DNA from: Porphyromonadaceae bacterium | GTDB taxonomy: Bacteria > Bacteroidota > Bacteroidia > Bacteroidales > CAMTPD01 | Direction of reading: 5' to 3' | Assembly: GCA_003447595.1 (NCBI GenBank) | Contig: DLYT01000039.1 | Location: 6,892 to 29,792 of the forward strand | Length of the DNA: 22,901 nucleotides | Shown: one piece after another, positions 6,642 to 14,358 of the stretch | Numbering within the stretch: position 1 is the first letter of the stretch | Layout of the letters: each line of letters opens with the position of its first letter | Notes under the pieces: model-generated | Told to the model about the DNA's origin: nothing | The model's input: only the letters and a program-made list of their open reading frames with translations | Database searches by the model: none | Translations under genes and position numbers: made by a program

Positions 6642-8987
6642 ATGCTAACTAAAACTTTACCCTTGGCACTGTTGCTGCTATGCACCTCTCTATTTGCCGC
6701 AGCCAAAACAGACCCGAATCATACCGCAAGCGGCGGCTATGGTTATCTCATTTCTAAAACTCCCGAAACCTCTGTATGGTGGGCCGAAGGAGCATACAAA
6801 GTCATGCAAGACGCACCGGTTCCGACCAAAAAGAAAACGACCATTCGTCTCGAAAGCGCAAAGAACGAATGGGAATCGTTTATTCTTGTCGTTAATCCGG
6901 AACAACCGCTCCGCAACCTACAAATCAAGTTATCTCCCCTTTCTGCCAACGGCACCGAAATCCCTACATCAGATATCGTTGTTAGAAAAGTAGAGTATGT
7001 AACCGTAACGCACCCTACCGACCAATATGGATTTGCCGGTAAGTGGCCCGATCCGTTGCCTCTATATAAGGGTGGTGAAAACCTAAATGCCGGAATCAAT
7101 CAGCCATTTTGGATATCCGTAAAGACACCGGCAAATGCAGCCGCAGGTCTGTACAAAGCAACCCTTTCCCTTACGGCCGACGGTTATTCACAACAAATAC
7201 CGGTCGAACTCAACGTATGGAACTTTACACTACCCGATACAACAACCATGCGTTCGGGCTTTGGTTTCAACCTCGACAACGTTGCCAAATACAACAACCT
7301 CACCACCGAGGCGGAAAAACAAAAGGCGTTCGACTTACACATGAAGGCTTTCGCCGATTACAAAGTCTCGCCGTATAGTCCGTTCGAACGCACACCTATC
7401 CACGAAACCGTTACCGGAGTAGATTGGAAAGGCGGTTTCTTCGACAGCAAAGAGAAGCATTCGGGCAAATACGCTTATATGGTGGTAGACAAATCGTATA
7501 CGGAGAATACCGAAGCATCGCTACGTAGTTTACAACCGGTGCAAGGCGGCAAAGCTCACAATTTACAGTGGTGGGCAAAATCAAAAGATGCAGATCAGCC
7601 GTTTGTTATCGGTGTAGAATGCTACGACAAGAACGACTCACTTATCTGGTTCGAAAACAGATACGAAGAGTTTCGCGCATCGAATGAATGGAAAAGCTAT
7701 TCACTTCCACTCGGAAACCTGACACCGGAAACGGCCTCTATCATGATTCGTCTGTATCCGTCGAAGCGCACGGCCATTGGCGAAGGTCACGGTACCGTAT
7801 GGTTCGACGACTTTGTTCTCTCCACAACCGACAAAGGAGAAGCAGCCAAAGCCTGGACGCAAGGAGACAATGGTGTGGCAAGTGCTGACAATTCCGCCGC
7901 AAACAATAAAGAAACTTCTGAAAACCTATTGACAAGCGGAGGCTTTGAAGTAGATGTAAACAAAATAGATATCCAGCTCGACTTTACCGACTTCAACAAA
8001 GCTGCAAAGAAATATTTCGACCAATACGGCTTTAACGGACATCGCCTACAACTCAAAGGTCTTGGCGGAGGTACCTATTTCAGCAGCGAAGGGGGTGTAT
8101 TCGAAGGCTTTGCTCAAGGCACGGAAGAATACGATCGCTTGATGGAACGCTACTTAAAGCAAATAGAGGCCAACTTGGTTACTACCGGAATGATTGGCAA
8201 AGAGTATATTTACTGGTTTGACGAGCCCAACGAGTCGAACTATCCGTTTATATATGAAACGCACAAAATGCTAAAGAAGCATGCGCCCAAACTAACTACG
8301 TTCCTTACCGAGCACATTGCAGGACAAGACATCTCGGATGTAACCGACATCTCCTGTACCATTTGGCATAAACTCGACCATGAAAAGGCAAAGAAAATGC
8401 ACGAAAAAGGGCAAGAATATTGGTCATACCTATGTTGCTGGCCCAAGTCGCCATGGATCTCGGAGTTTATAGACCACGATGCTGTCAACTTCCGCATGTG
8501 GATCTGGGCATCGTACGTACACCATCTCAAAGGAATATTAGTGTGGGAATCGACCTACTGGAATTCTCCCGAAGCCTCGCCAATAGGCAAACTGCAAAAT
8601 CCTTGGCAAGAAGCCATGTCTTGGGTTACCGGCTACGGATGGGTACAAGGCAAACAAACGGTTTGGGGCAATGGCGACGGACGCATGTTTTATCCTGAAA
8701 ACAGAGATGTAAACAACGACAAACAAGTCTACAACAACGAAGCCATTCCTTCCGTTCGTCTCGAAACGCTTCGCGACGGTATCGAAGATTACGAGTATAT
8801 GATGAAGTTGGAGCAACTCATTCAAGAAGCTCCTAAATCAAAAGCTTCGCAAGTAGCCAAAGCTAAAAAGCTACTTTCTATACCAAAGTCGATCTATACC
8901 GACGAACAAACTTACAACAAAGACCCGCAAGCCATTTTACAATACCGTAAAAAGCTGGCAGAAGCAATTCTCTCACTTCAAAAGTAA
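6642..8987 (+). CDS. Secreted GH123-family (DUF4091) glycoside hydrolase with inserted carbohydrate-binding-like domain
   Basis: A 781-residue exported enzyme. Residues 1-21 form a signal peptide (hydrophobic LPLALLLLCTSLFA, cleavage near AAA-K). An N-terminal beta-sandwich (about 30-200) precedes the catalytic barrel, which carries YWFDEPNES (524-532); Asp527-Glu528 matches the adjacent Asp/Glu pair used by GH123 beta-N-acetylgalactosaminidases in substrate-assisted catalysis. The C-terminal part has GILVWESTYWNS (631-642) and IPSVRLETLRDGIEDYEYM (702-720), typical of DUF4091/PF13320. Between the first barrel strands (about 256-394) sits a jelly-roll-like stretch with GGFFDSKEKHSGKYAYMVV and TVWFDDFVLS, similar to CBM4/9-type modules, followed by an Asn/Ala/Ser-rich linker (about 398-430). 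N-acetylgalactosamine-containing glycans are a plausible substrate from the family, but this is inference. It has its own promoter and terminator; no sugar transporter gene adjoins it. Confidence 0.87.
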   Translation: MLTKTLPLALLLLCTSLFAAAKTDPNHTASGGYGYLISKTPETSVWWAEGAYKVMQDAPVPTKKKTTIRLESAKNEWESFILVVNPEQPLRNLQIKLSPLSANGTEIPTSDIVVRKVEYVTVTHPTDQYGFAGKWPDPLPLYKGGENLNAGINQPFWISVKTPANAAAGLYKATLSLTADGYSQQIPVELNVWNFTLPDTTTMRSGFGFNLDNVAKYNNLTTEAEKQKAFDLHMKAFADYKVSPYSPFERTPIHETVTGVDWKGGFFDSKEKHSGKYAYMVVDKSYTENTEASLRSLQPVQGGKAHNLQWWAKSKDADQPFVIGVECYDKNDSLIWFENRYEEFRASNEWKSYSLPLGNLTPETASIMIRLYPSKRTAIGEGHGTVWFDDFVLSTTDKGEAAKAWTQGDNGVASADNSAANNKETSENLLTSGGFEVDVNKIDIQLDFTDFNKAAKKYFDQYGFNGHRLQLKGLGGGTYFSSEGGVFEGFAQGTEEYDRLMERYLKQIEANLVTTGMIGKEYIYWFDEPNESNYPFIYETHKMLKKHAPKLTTFLTEHIAGQDISDVTDISCTIWHKLDHEKAKKMHEKGQEYWSYLCCWPKSPWISEFIDHDAVNFRMWIWASYVHHLKGILVWESTYWNSPEASPIGKLQNPWQEAMSWVTGYGWVQGKQTVWGNGDGRMFYPENRDVNNDKQVYNNEAIPSVRLETLRDGIEDYEYMMKLEQLIQEAPKSKASQVAKAKKLLSIPKSIYTDEQTYNKDPQAILQYRKKLAEAILSLQK

Positions 8988-9008
8988 ATAGGATTATCCT
9001 CACATACA

Positions 9009-9060
9009 CAAGCCATCAACCTCCTTTATCACAAAGGGAATTGATGGCTTGTTCTTTTTT
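9009..9060 (+). terminator. Terminator of the GH123 gene
   Basis: An 11-bp perfect outer stem (9009-9019 with 9041-9051) plus inner CCTTT/AAAGG pairing, then a T-rich tail (9052-9060), about 20 bp after the stop. The minus-strand copy lacks a T run, so the convergent beta-propeller operon probably does not end here. Confidence 0.85.
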
Positions 9061-9096
9061 CTATTAGGCAGCTTCGTGACAAAGAGCCATCTTCTA

Positions 9097-10269
9097 TTAT
9101 TTGAATTTGATAATGCAAACGACAAAGTTGTCTTCTACATCCAGATTCGCGGCAAACTTAGTCGCACTTTCATTCAATTGTTTCTTATTATACGCATTTA
9201 TAATCGATTCCGCCTGAACAAAGCCGGCATGCACATTCTTTGCGGTAGCTGTAGCTCCGCCCAAAGCCATCCCCATAGACCATTCACTCATGCCAAATTC
9301 AGCATCTAAGAAGGTCGACCTGAAGATCTCCTTCGTCTCGAAATTGTACATATACATTGGAATCCGTCCACCCTCTGAGTTAAAATCCAAAGCCCAAGCT
9401 CCTATTATAACAAATCGATCTGTTGTCAAATATGTTTGCCACACCAGTTTCGGATCTGTATCGTGCACCGAGGGTTTACGTCTTAATATGGGGGTCAACT
9501 TTTTGTCTTGTGTCAACAAAAGTAATGTATCGGACGACATATCTGCTATCATAAAATCTCTACCATAAAACTTATTATCTTCGCTCCAAATAACTACAGG
9601 CCTCCAGCCCTTATCATCTTGAAGTGCCATCCGATTAGAGTACCTTACGGGAAAAAACAAGTCTAGTTTTTCAATATCACTCCCATCTTTTTTTGAGATA
9701 AGTCTGTAGGGACTCTTTTTTGTTTTATGTGTAAAATTAGGCTCAATAACTACATCATCGTATACAAGCAGGGCTTCATCATTAAAGTTGAACACCTTCC
9801 GATCAACATCCAATGTATTGATCTTTAGGGTTCGCTTGTATTCTCCCGTCAGCGAGTAAACTTGGATACTTCTTGAACATACATAAATCTCTTTATTCTT
9901 CTCATCGAGAATAGTTCCGGCACTTCCTATCCACGGGTACTCCTGCCCGCTTTGTCCTTTATGGCTGAAGTGCGAAATGATTTTCCCTGCACGGTCAAAC
10001 AAAAACACATCTCCTCGCGTAAACTCATGTACTAAGATGTAATTATCCGTTACACAAGAAAGCACCGCTCGATTGCTTAGCAGCACATCATCTGTTGTTT
10101 CCAAAGGGACATAAGATATATCCGCAATATCCTGCAATAAAAACTCTTTCTTCGGATACTCTTTAGAGAAGTCAACCACCGGCAGCTTATCTGTTTTTGA
10201 CTCAGCTTTTACAAAAAGACATCCCAGAGCAAGCAAAGATGCCATCAAAATACAAGTTCTTTTTTTCAT
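9097..10269 (-). CDS. Exported six-bladed beta-propeller protein
   Basis: A 390-residue protein with an N-terminal export signal. Cleavage at VKA-E (about residue 22) is favoured; Cys17 in LALGC is a poor lipobox because position -3 is Ala. It belongs to the Bacteroidales six-bladed beta-propeller family (DUF5128/6-bladed): ISYVPLETTDDVLL (51-64) opens the propeller, followed by VFLFDRAGKIISHF (88-101) and GQSGQEYPWIGS (105-116), the NHL-like blade pattern, with further blades to the C-terminus. The role of these proteins is unknown; they are periplasmic or surface proteins frequently found in multiple paralogues. The gene is downstream of a second member of the same family (gap 71 bp) on the same strand, and the two share the order LETTD, FDR-x-G-K, GQ-x-G-x-E. 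Likely one operon. Confidence 0.85.
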   Translation of the reverse strand: MKKRTCILMASLLALGCLFVKAESKTDKLPVVDFSKEYPKKEFLLQDIADISYVPLETTDDVLLSNRAVLSCVTDNYILVHEFTRGDVFLFDRAGKIISHFSHKGQSGQEYPWIGSAGTILDEKNKEIYVCSRSIQVYSLTGEYKRTLKINTLDVDRKVFNFNDEALLVYDDVVIEPNFTHKTKKSPYRLISKKDGSDIEKLDLFFPVRYSNRMALQDDKGWRPVVIWSEDNKFYGRDFMIADMSSDTLLLLTQDKKLTPILRRKPSVHDTDPKLVWQTYLTTDRFVIIGAWALDFNSEGGRIPMYMYNFETKEIFRSTFLDAEFGMSEWSMGMALGGATATAKNVHAGFVQAESIINAYNKKQLNESATKFAANLDVEDNFVVCIIKFK

Positions 10270-10298
10270 AACGTTTCCTTTTTGTTTTATACGGCTTG

Positions 10299-10316
10299 GC
10301 AGTTCGGTCGAACCGC
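10299..10316. repeat. Small inverted repeat between the two beta-propeller genes
   Basis: An 18-base imperfect palindrome (arms of 7 bp with one G-T pair, 4-base loop) in the 71-bp gap. It has no T tail on the minus strand, so it is not a standard terminator; it may be an RNA-processing or attenuating hairpin, or chance. Confidence 0.4.
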
Positions 10317-10340
10317 TATTATAAATTTAAGATCAGCAAG

Positions 10341-11624
10341 TTATTTCTTTTTATAAAGTACCAAGATCGGATTATCGTCCTCCTCCATTTCGGACAGAAG
10401 TTTACATAGTTGTGCTCGTTTCTCGGGATACTTGACCGTCTTGTCTCGCCATTCTTGCAAATACACCTCTGCCATATGTGGATAGATTAAAGTAAAGGCA
10501 TAGTTCGGATCATCAAGTATACCTCGAATAACAATGGAAGGTCCCCCATCAATATCATTATACAAAACACTATTGACTGTCTCCTTTTGATATTCTGCCA
10601 TTTTCCAAAACTTTACATCTCCATTATCTTTATTATAACAAGCAATATAATCTATTGTAAAATCTCCTCCATAGCCAATTAAAAACAAAATATCTGATCT
10701 TGTTTCTAATAATCCTTGAATCTTAAAATACTGATCAATAGACTCTCCTTTAGATCTATTTATATTATATACATATGCTAATGGCATGGAGTACTTCCCC
10801 ATTTCTAACTTATATCTCAATTGATATTGATTTTCTGAAATCTCATAAAGTCTATTTTCTAATGCCTCAAAAAGCAAAATATGATCTTTCGTTTGCGTTA
10901 TTGGCGTAGACTGATAATAAAAACCCCGCTTATCATTATTTATTAATTCTGAAACCAGTTGCGGAACTTGACAGTATATACTATCTCCACTTTGATTTAA
11001 TAGAAAAAAGGAAAAGAAATCATTATACTGACACATGCTTCTTCTTATGAATATAAGTTTATCAGCAATCTTTTCGATACTACAATCAATCTTTGTTTTC
11101 CCTATTTTCCTGATATAATTGCCTTTCTTATCATAAACATAAGTCTGATCTCTTTCTGTCATTGTTGCATAAAGGCTATCATTATCAACTGTAAAGTCAG
11201 AGATGTGTTTATGCTCTCCAGGGCCTTGACCTATTTTCCCTATTTTATTAATAAATTTCCCCGACCTGTCAAATTGATAAATATACCTCGTTAAAAAACC
11301 ATCAGCCAAATAAACATTATTTTCAGCGACCTTTATTTTCAAGCATTGTGATAATAAACCTCCATCCGTAGTTTCAAGCTTTATATATTGCACATCGGAT
11401 GGATCAACTATTTCGCTCATGGGGAATGGAGCGTCGGTTAGTTTAAAATCGGATAGATCGATAATCTCGACACCATTTTCATCAAACTTTTTATTCGAGG
11501 CTTCTACGATTTCCGATGCGTCTGCCGCATCTCCGTCCTGTGTTCCTTTTGTATTCGTCTTTCCCCCGCAGCTACTAAGCAGCAATAGCGAAGCTAATAT
11601 TCCAATTCCTGTGTGTTTTATCAT
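10341..11624 (-). CDS. Six-bladed beta-propeller lipoprotein
   Basis: A 427-residue lipoprotein: hydrophobic signal with lipobox LLSSC, Cys19 lipidated, then a Gly/Thr/Asp/Ala-rich tether (20-45). Family landmarks are VQYIKLETTDGGLL (78-91), IYQFDRSGKFINKIGKIGQG (115-134, then PGEHKH) and a second blade YVYDKKGNYIRKIGK. The paralogue downstream carries the same marks. The central coding region (roughly 10600-11300) is visibly richer in A and T than neighbouring genes, with many AAT/ATA/TTA-type codons, which hints at a different history or relaxed selection. The first residues and the propeller match the family, so it looks intact. No TAnnTTTG promoter was recognised upstream on this strand. 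Function unknown; a surface or periplasmic binding role is only a guess. Confidence 0.85.
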   Translation of the reverse strand: MIKHTGIGILASLLLLSSCGGKTNTKGTQDGDAADASEIVEASNKKFDENGVEIIDLSDFKLTDAPFPMSEIVDPSDVQYIKLETTDGGLLSQCLKIKVAENNVYLADGFLTRYIYQFDRSGKFINKIGKIGQGPGEHKHISDFTVDNDSLYATMTERDQTYVYDKKGNYIRKIGKTKIDCSIEKIADKLIFIRRSMCQYNDFFSFFLLNQSGDSIYCQVPQLVSELINNDKRGFYYQSTPITQTKDHILLFEALENRLYEISENQYQLRYKLEMGKYSMPLAYVYNINRSKGESIDQYFKIQGLLETRSDILFLIGYGGDFTIDYIACYNKDNGDVKFWKMAEYQKETVNSVLYNDIDGGPSIVIRGILDDPNYAFTLIYPHMAEVYLQEWRDKTVKYPEKRAQLCKLLSEMEEDDNPILVLYKKK

Positions 11625-11868
11625 AATCGTATGGTCTTGTAGATTAATCTATAACGTTGCGATGCCTAATATACGACTAATCCGTAAATTGGTATTATTC
11701 AATGATAAAAAATATATCAGGACTGTATTATGTCGTTTGGCATAAACTTGATTGACATTAATACTTGCATTCGTTGCTGTACCTCGTTTATAAACAGATC
11801 AATCGGAGTTTGCCTGCTCTGTCAAGCCCCGTGGAAACGTCCTGCTAAAACACTGATTTACAACGCGT
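11625..11868. other. Gene-free stretch upstream of the beta-propeller operon
   Basis: AT-rich intergenic DNA holding the unrecognised promoter region of the minus-strand beta-propeller operon. No convincing coding frame, RNA gene or TAnnTTTG match on the minus strand was seen. Together with the palindrome array that follows, it makes a gene-free gap of about 440 bases. Confidence 0.5.
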
Positions 11869-11978
11869 AAAAACCTAGTTTAGTTTTTCCAAAAACCTCA
11901 TTAGGTTTTCAAAAAAACCATGCATGGTTTTTGGAAGAAACATGCATGGTTCTGAAACGGACTTTATAAGGTTCAAAA
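11869..11978. repeat. Array of five tandem 22-bp palindromic units
   Basis: Units at 11869-11890, 11891-11912, 11913-11934, 11935-11956 and 11957-11978, each an imperfect palindrome of the form AAAAACC-N6-GGTTTTT plus two bases, with centres exactly 22 bp apart. The third is a perfect 20-bp palindrome (11913-11932, centre ATGCAT), the fourth has one mismatched pair and shares the CATGCATGG core, the second has 7-bp perfect arms, and the outer two are more decayed. A small palindrome GCAA-A-TTGC (11984-11992) falls where a sixth unit would be. There are no spacers between units, so it is not a CRISPR array. The array ends about 60 bp before the -7 element of the metallophosphoesterase gene. 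Confidence 0.85.
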
Positions 11979-12039
11979 ATCGAGCAAATTGCGTCGTTTC
12001 AACGGCTATTTATTGTTTTCAAATTCGCTATGAAGTTAT

Positions 12040-12047
12040 TATCTTTG
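12040..12047 (+). promoter_or_regulatory. -7 promoter element for the metallophosphoesterase operon
   Basis: TATCTTTG matches TAnnTTTG; a TTTC at 12017-12020 lies 19 bp upstream. Transcription would begin near 12054, after the in-frame ATG at 12030, so translation must start at the ATG at 12066. Confidence 0.6.
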
Positions 12048-12065
12048 AACTTCAACTCGATACCT

Positions 12066-13196
12066 ATGAAAACGTTTTTTATTGTTGTTATACTGATCTA
12101 TGCTTTGGCTAGTTGTTATTTGTTTCAGCGCGGTTGGAAACTTCTTTCGGCCCTGAAACCTTTGCGTATTGCTTACGTTCCGCTGTTTGTAATCGTATCC
12201 GTTCTCCCTTTCATCCAATTTTTTCTTGCTAAGTTGGGGGTTACACCCACGCAAGGTCATATTGTATATGAAGCGGGAAATACTTGGCTGGTTGCCTTCC
12301 TTTATTTTTTGTTACAGGCGATATTGGTCGACTTCTTTTTGATCATTGGAAAACTGACAGGCATCCGCAACAACTGGATTGTTGATAACAGACGACAAGC
12401 GAAAATTAGCGCGCTACTTATTTCCGTAACAATCACTACGGCTACAATGATTTACGGCTATATAAACTATAGCTACCCGCAAACAACACCTCTCAACATA
12501 GCTGTTAATAACTCTGCGCATAAAGGTAAAAAACTACGTATTGCCGCTATCAGTGATGTGCATCTCGGTTATGGAACCGATGCGACCCGAATGACCGGTT
12601 ATGTAAATCAAATCAATGCGCTAAAGCCTGATGTTATTGTAATAGCAGGTGATATGATCGACAACTCGGTGGTTCCGCTTTATGACCAGAACATGCAAGA
12701 GGTACTTAATAAACTAGATGCCCCTCTTGGTGTATGGGCCATTCCGGGCAATCATGAGTATATTGCCGGCATCAACGAAGCGGAAGAATTCTACAAACGA
12801 ACAAAGATCAAGTTTTTACGTGATGCATCTGTTGAACTAACCGAAGGGATCTGGATAACCGGACGTGACGACCGTCACAACAAAAATCGTAAATCAATCA
12901 GCGAATTGATCAGTCGTGTTCCCGAAGACGTAGTTAAGATTGTACTCGATCATCAACCCTATGATCTGCAACATGCGGCAGATACCAGTGTAGACTTGCA
13001 GGTGAGTGGGCATACACATTTAGGACAAATTTGGCCTGTTTCACTTTTAGTAAAGCAACTTTACGAACTTCCTTATGGTTATGAAATAAGGAATATGACT
13101 CATTTTTACGTGAGTTCCGGTTTATCTCTTTGGGGACCTCCTTTTAGAATAGGAACCGACTCCGAAGTTGCTTGTATTGATCTGGACGTGAAATAA
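12066..13196 (+). CDS. Membrane-anchored calcineurin-like metallophosphoesterase (first of tandem pair)
   Basis: A 376-residue protein. The N-terminal third has about four membrane helices (roughly 3-20, 36-56, 73-96, 115-134), and the C-terminal two thirds is a YkuE-type metallophosphoesterase with every metal-binding block: SDVHLG (163-168; Asp164, His166), GDMID (195-199; Asp196), GNHE (228-231; Asn229, His230), DHQP (295-298; His296) and GHTHLGQIWP (315-324; His316, His318). YkuE-like enzymes hydrolyse phosphoesters, in some cases UDP-sugars or lipid precursors, with two metal ions; the substrate here is unknown. The start at 12066 was preferred over the in-frame ATG at 12030 because the promoter lies between them and MKTFFIVVILIY is a good first helix. 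A paralogue follows after 28 bp in the same operon. Confidence 0.9.
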   Translation: MKTFFIVVILIYALASCYLFQRGWKLLSALKPLRIAYVPLFVIVSVLPFIQFFLAKLGVTPTQGHIVYEAGNTWLVAFLYFLLQAILVDFFLIIGKLTGIRNNWIVDNRRQAKISALLISVTITTATMIYGYINYSYPQTTPLNIAVNNSAHKGKKLRIAAISDVHLGYGTDATRMTGYVNQINALKPDVIVIAGDMIDNSVVPLYDQNMQEVLNKLDAPLGVWAIPGNHEYIAGINEAEEFYKRTKIKFLRDASVELTEGIWITGRDDRHNKNRKSISELISRVPEDVVKIVLDHQPYDLQHAADTSVDLQVSGHTHLGQIWPVSLLVKQLYELPYGYEIRNMTHFYVSSGLSLWGPPFRIGTDSEVACIDLDVK

Positions 13197-13224
13197 GCCT
13201 GTTTAGACACCTACAATCAAACAT

Positions 13225-14358
13225 ATGAAAGTTTTCTTGCAATCCATTTTTGCCCAAATACTTTTCACCGCATATATTGCCTTCCGTGGATATGAGGCGT
13301 TGCCTCCACGCAAAAGTATACGCATTCCTTTTATAGCTGCCATCGGAGGTGAGGTTACTCTTTATTTCTTCGGATATCTGTTTCGAAAGGAACTGCCCGA
13401 CCAAGTAATGACAACCATCCAATACATTTGCAATACGTGGTACATTGCTTCGATCTACATCGTGATGATGTTGGTTGCATTTGATGTGCTCCGACTCACC
13501 AATAAGCTTTTCAAGATATTTCCTCAGTGGATACATGATCATTATACACGAGTAAAACGAATTTTATTTGCTGTAGTCTGTGCAGTTACTACCGCCCTTA
13601 TGATTTGGGGTTACCACAATGTAACGAATCCTGTGGTACGAAACGTGTACATCTCCATACCCAAACAGGCAAAAGGTATAGACAGCATGACCATTGCTAT
13701 GGTTTCGGATATTCACTTAGGCGAAGTCGTGAATCGAAAACTATTTGAGAAACAAGTTGCTTTGATTAATTCTTTGCACCCCGATATGGTGGTGATGGTG
13801 GGCGATATCATCGACTACGATATGCATTATCCGAAGAAAGAACACATGGAGGAAGTATTTCGTCAGATTGTAGCCCCTATGGGAGTGTATGCCGTAAAAG
13901 GGAATCATGAATATCGGGCAAACTATATCGACAAAGAAAAGTGGTTGAGAAGTACGGGGATTACATTGCTAACCGATTCGGTTGCCATGCCTGATAGTGC
14001 TTTTTATCTTGTAGGAAGGGAAGACAGGGTAAACGTAAAACGAAAATCCTTGAATACGTTATTGACGGATGTGGATAAGACGCTTCCGGTGATTGTTCTC
14101 GACCATCAGCCCGAAGCTTGGGGTGAAATGTTGATGAATGGTATTGATCTTGGACTACACGGCCACACGCACGACGGACAAATCTGGCCTTATAAATATG
14201 TTATTCAAGCTGTTCATAAACATGCTTATGGTTATTATCGCGAAGGAAATACACAGTTTTACACCTCGGCAGGTATCGGAGTGGCGGGCCCACCCTACAG
14301 GATAGGCACGCGTTCCGAAGTTATTTTATTGCATATTCACTTTACTTCTTCTCAGTAG
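13225..14358 (+). CDS. Membrane-anchored calcineurin-like metallophosphoesterase (second of tandem pair)
   Basis: A 377-residue paralogue of the preceding gene with the same plan: about four N-terminal membrane segments (roughly 4-20, 33-52, 68-90, 112-130) and a C-terminal metallophosphoesterase. The metal ligand blocks are SDIHLG (161-166; Asp162, His164), GDIID (193-197; Asp194), GNHE (226-229; Asn227, His228), DHQP (293-296; His294) and GHTHDGQIWP (313-322; His314, His316), all intact. The shared C-terminus (G-P-P-[FY]-R-I-G-T-x-S-E-V) points to tandem duplication followed by wide divergence in the membrane part. The active site should face the periplasm or cytoplasm depending on helix number, which cannot be fixed here. 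Its last 17 bases overlap the 3' end of the convergent protease gene. Confidence 0.9.
   Translation: MKVFLQSIFAQILFTAYIAFRGYEALPPRKSIRIPFIAAIGGEVTLYFFGYLFRKELPDQVMTTIQYICNTWYIASIYIVMMLVAFDVLRLTNKLFKIFPQWIHDHYTRVKRILFAVVCAVTTALMIWGYHNVTNPVVRNVYISIPKQAKGIDSMTIAMVSDIHLGEVVNRKLFEKQVALINSLHPDMVVMVGDIIDYDMHYPKKEHMEEVFRQIVAPMGVYAVKGNHEYRANYIDKEKWLRSTGITLLTDSVAMPDSAFYLVGREDRVNVKRKSLNTLLTDVDKTLPVIVLDHQPEAWGEMLMNGIDLGLHGHTHDGQIWPYKYVIQAVHKHAYGYYREGNTQFYTSAGIGVAGPPYRIGTRSEVILLHIHFTSSQ

Noticed and set aside
9097..10269. Lipoprotein assignment for the downstream beta-propeller protein
   Set aside because: Cys17 is preceded by A-L-G, which is a poor lipobox; a signal peptidase I site near residue 22 fits as well, so lipidation was not claimed.
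10299..10316. Terminator between the two beta-propeller genes
   Set aside because: The short hairpin has no T tail on the coding strand, so it was listed only as an inverted repeat.
11869..11978. CRISPR array
   Set aside because: Units follow each other without unique spacers, the unit is only 22 bp and fully palindromic, and no cas gene is in the window.
11924..12112. Small plus-strand coding frame of about 60 codons over the palindrome array
   Set aside because: It runs through the repeats and the promoter into the start of the metallophosphoesterase gene in another frame, with no recognisable protein pattern.
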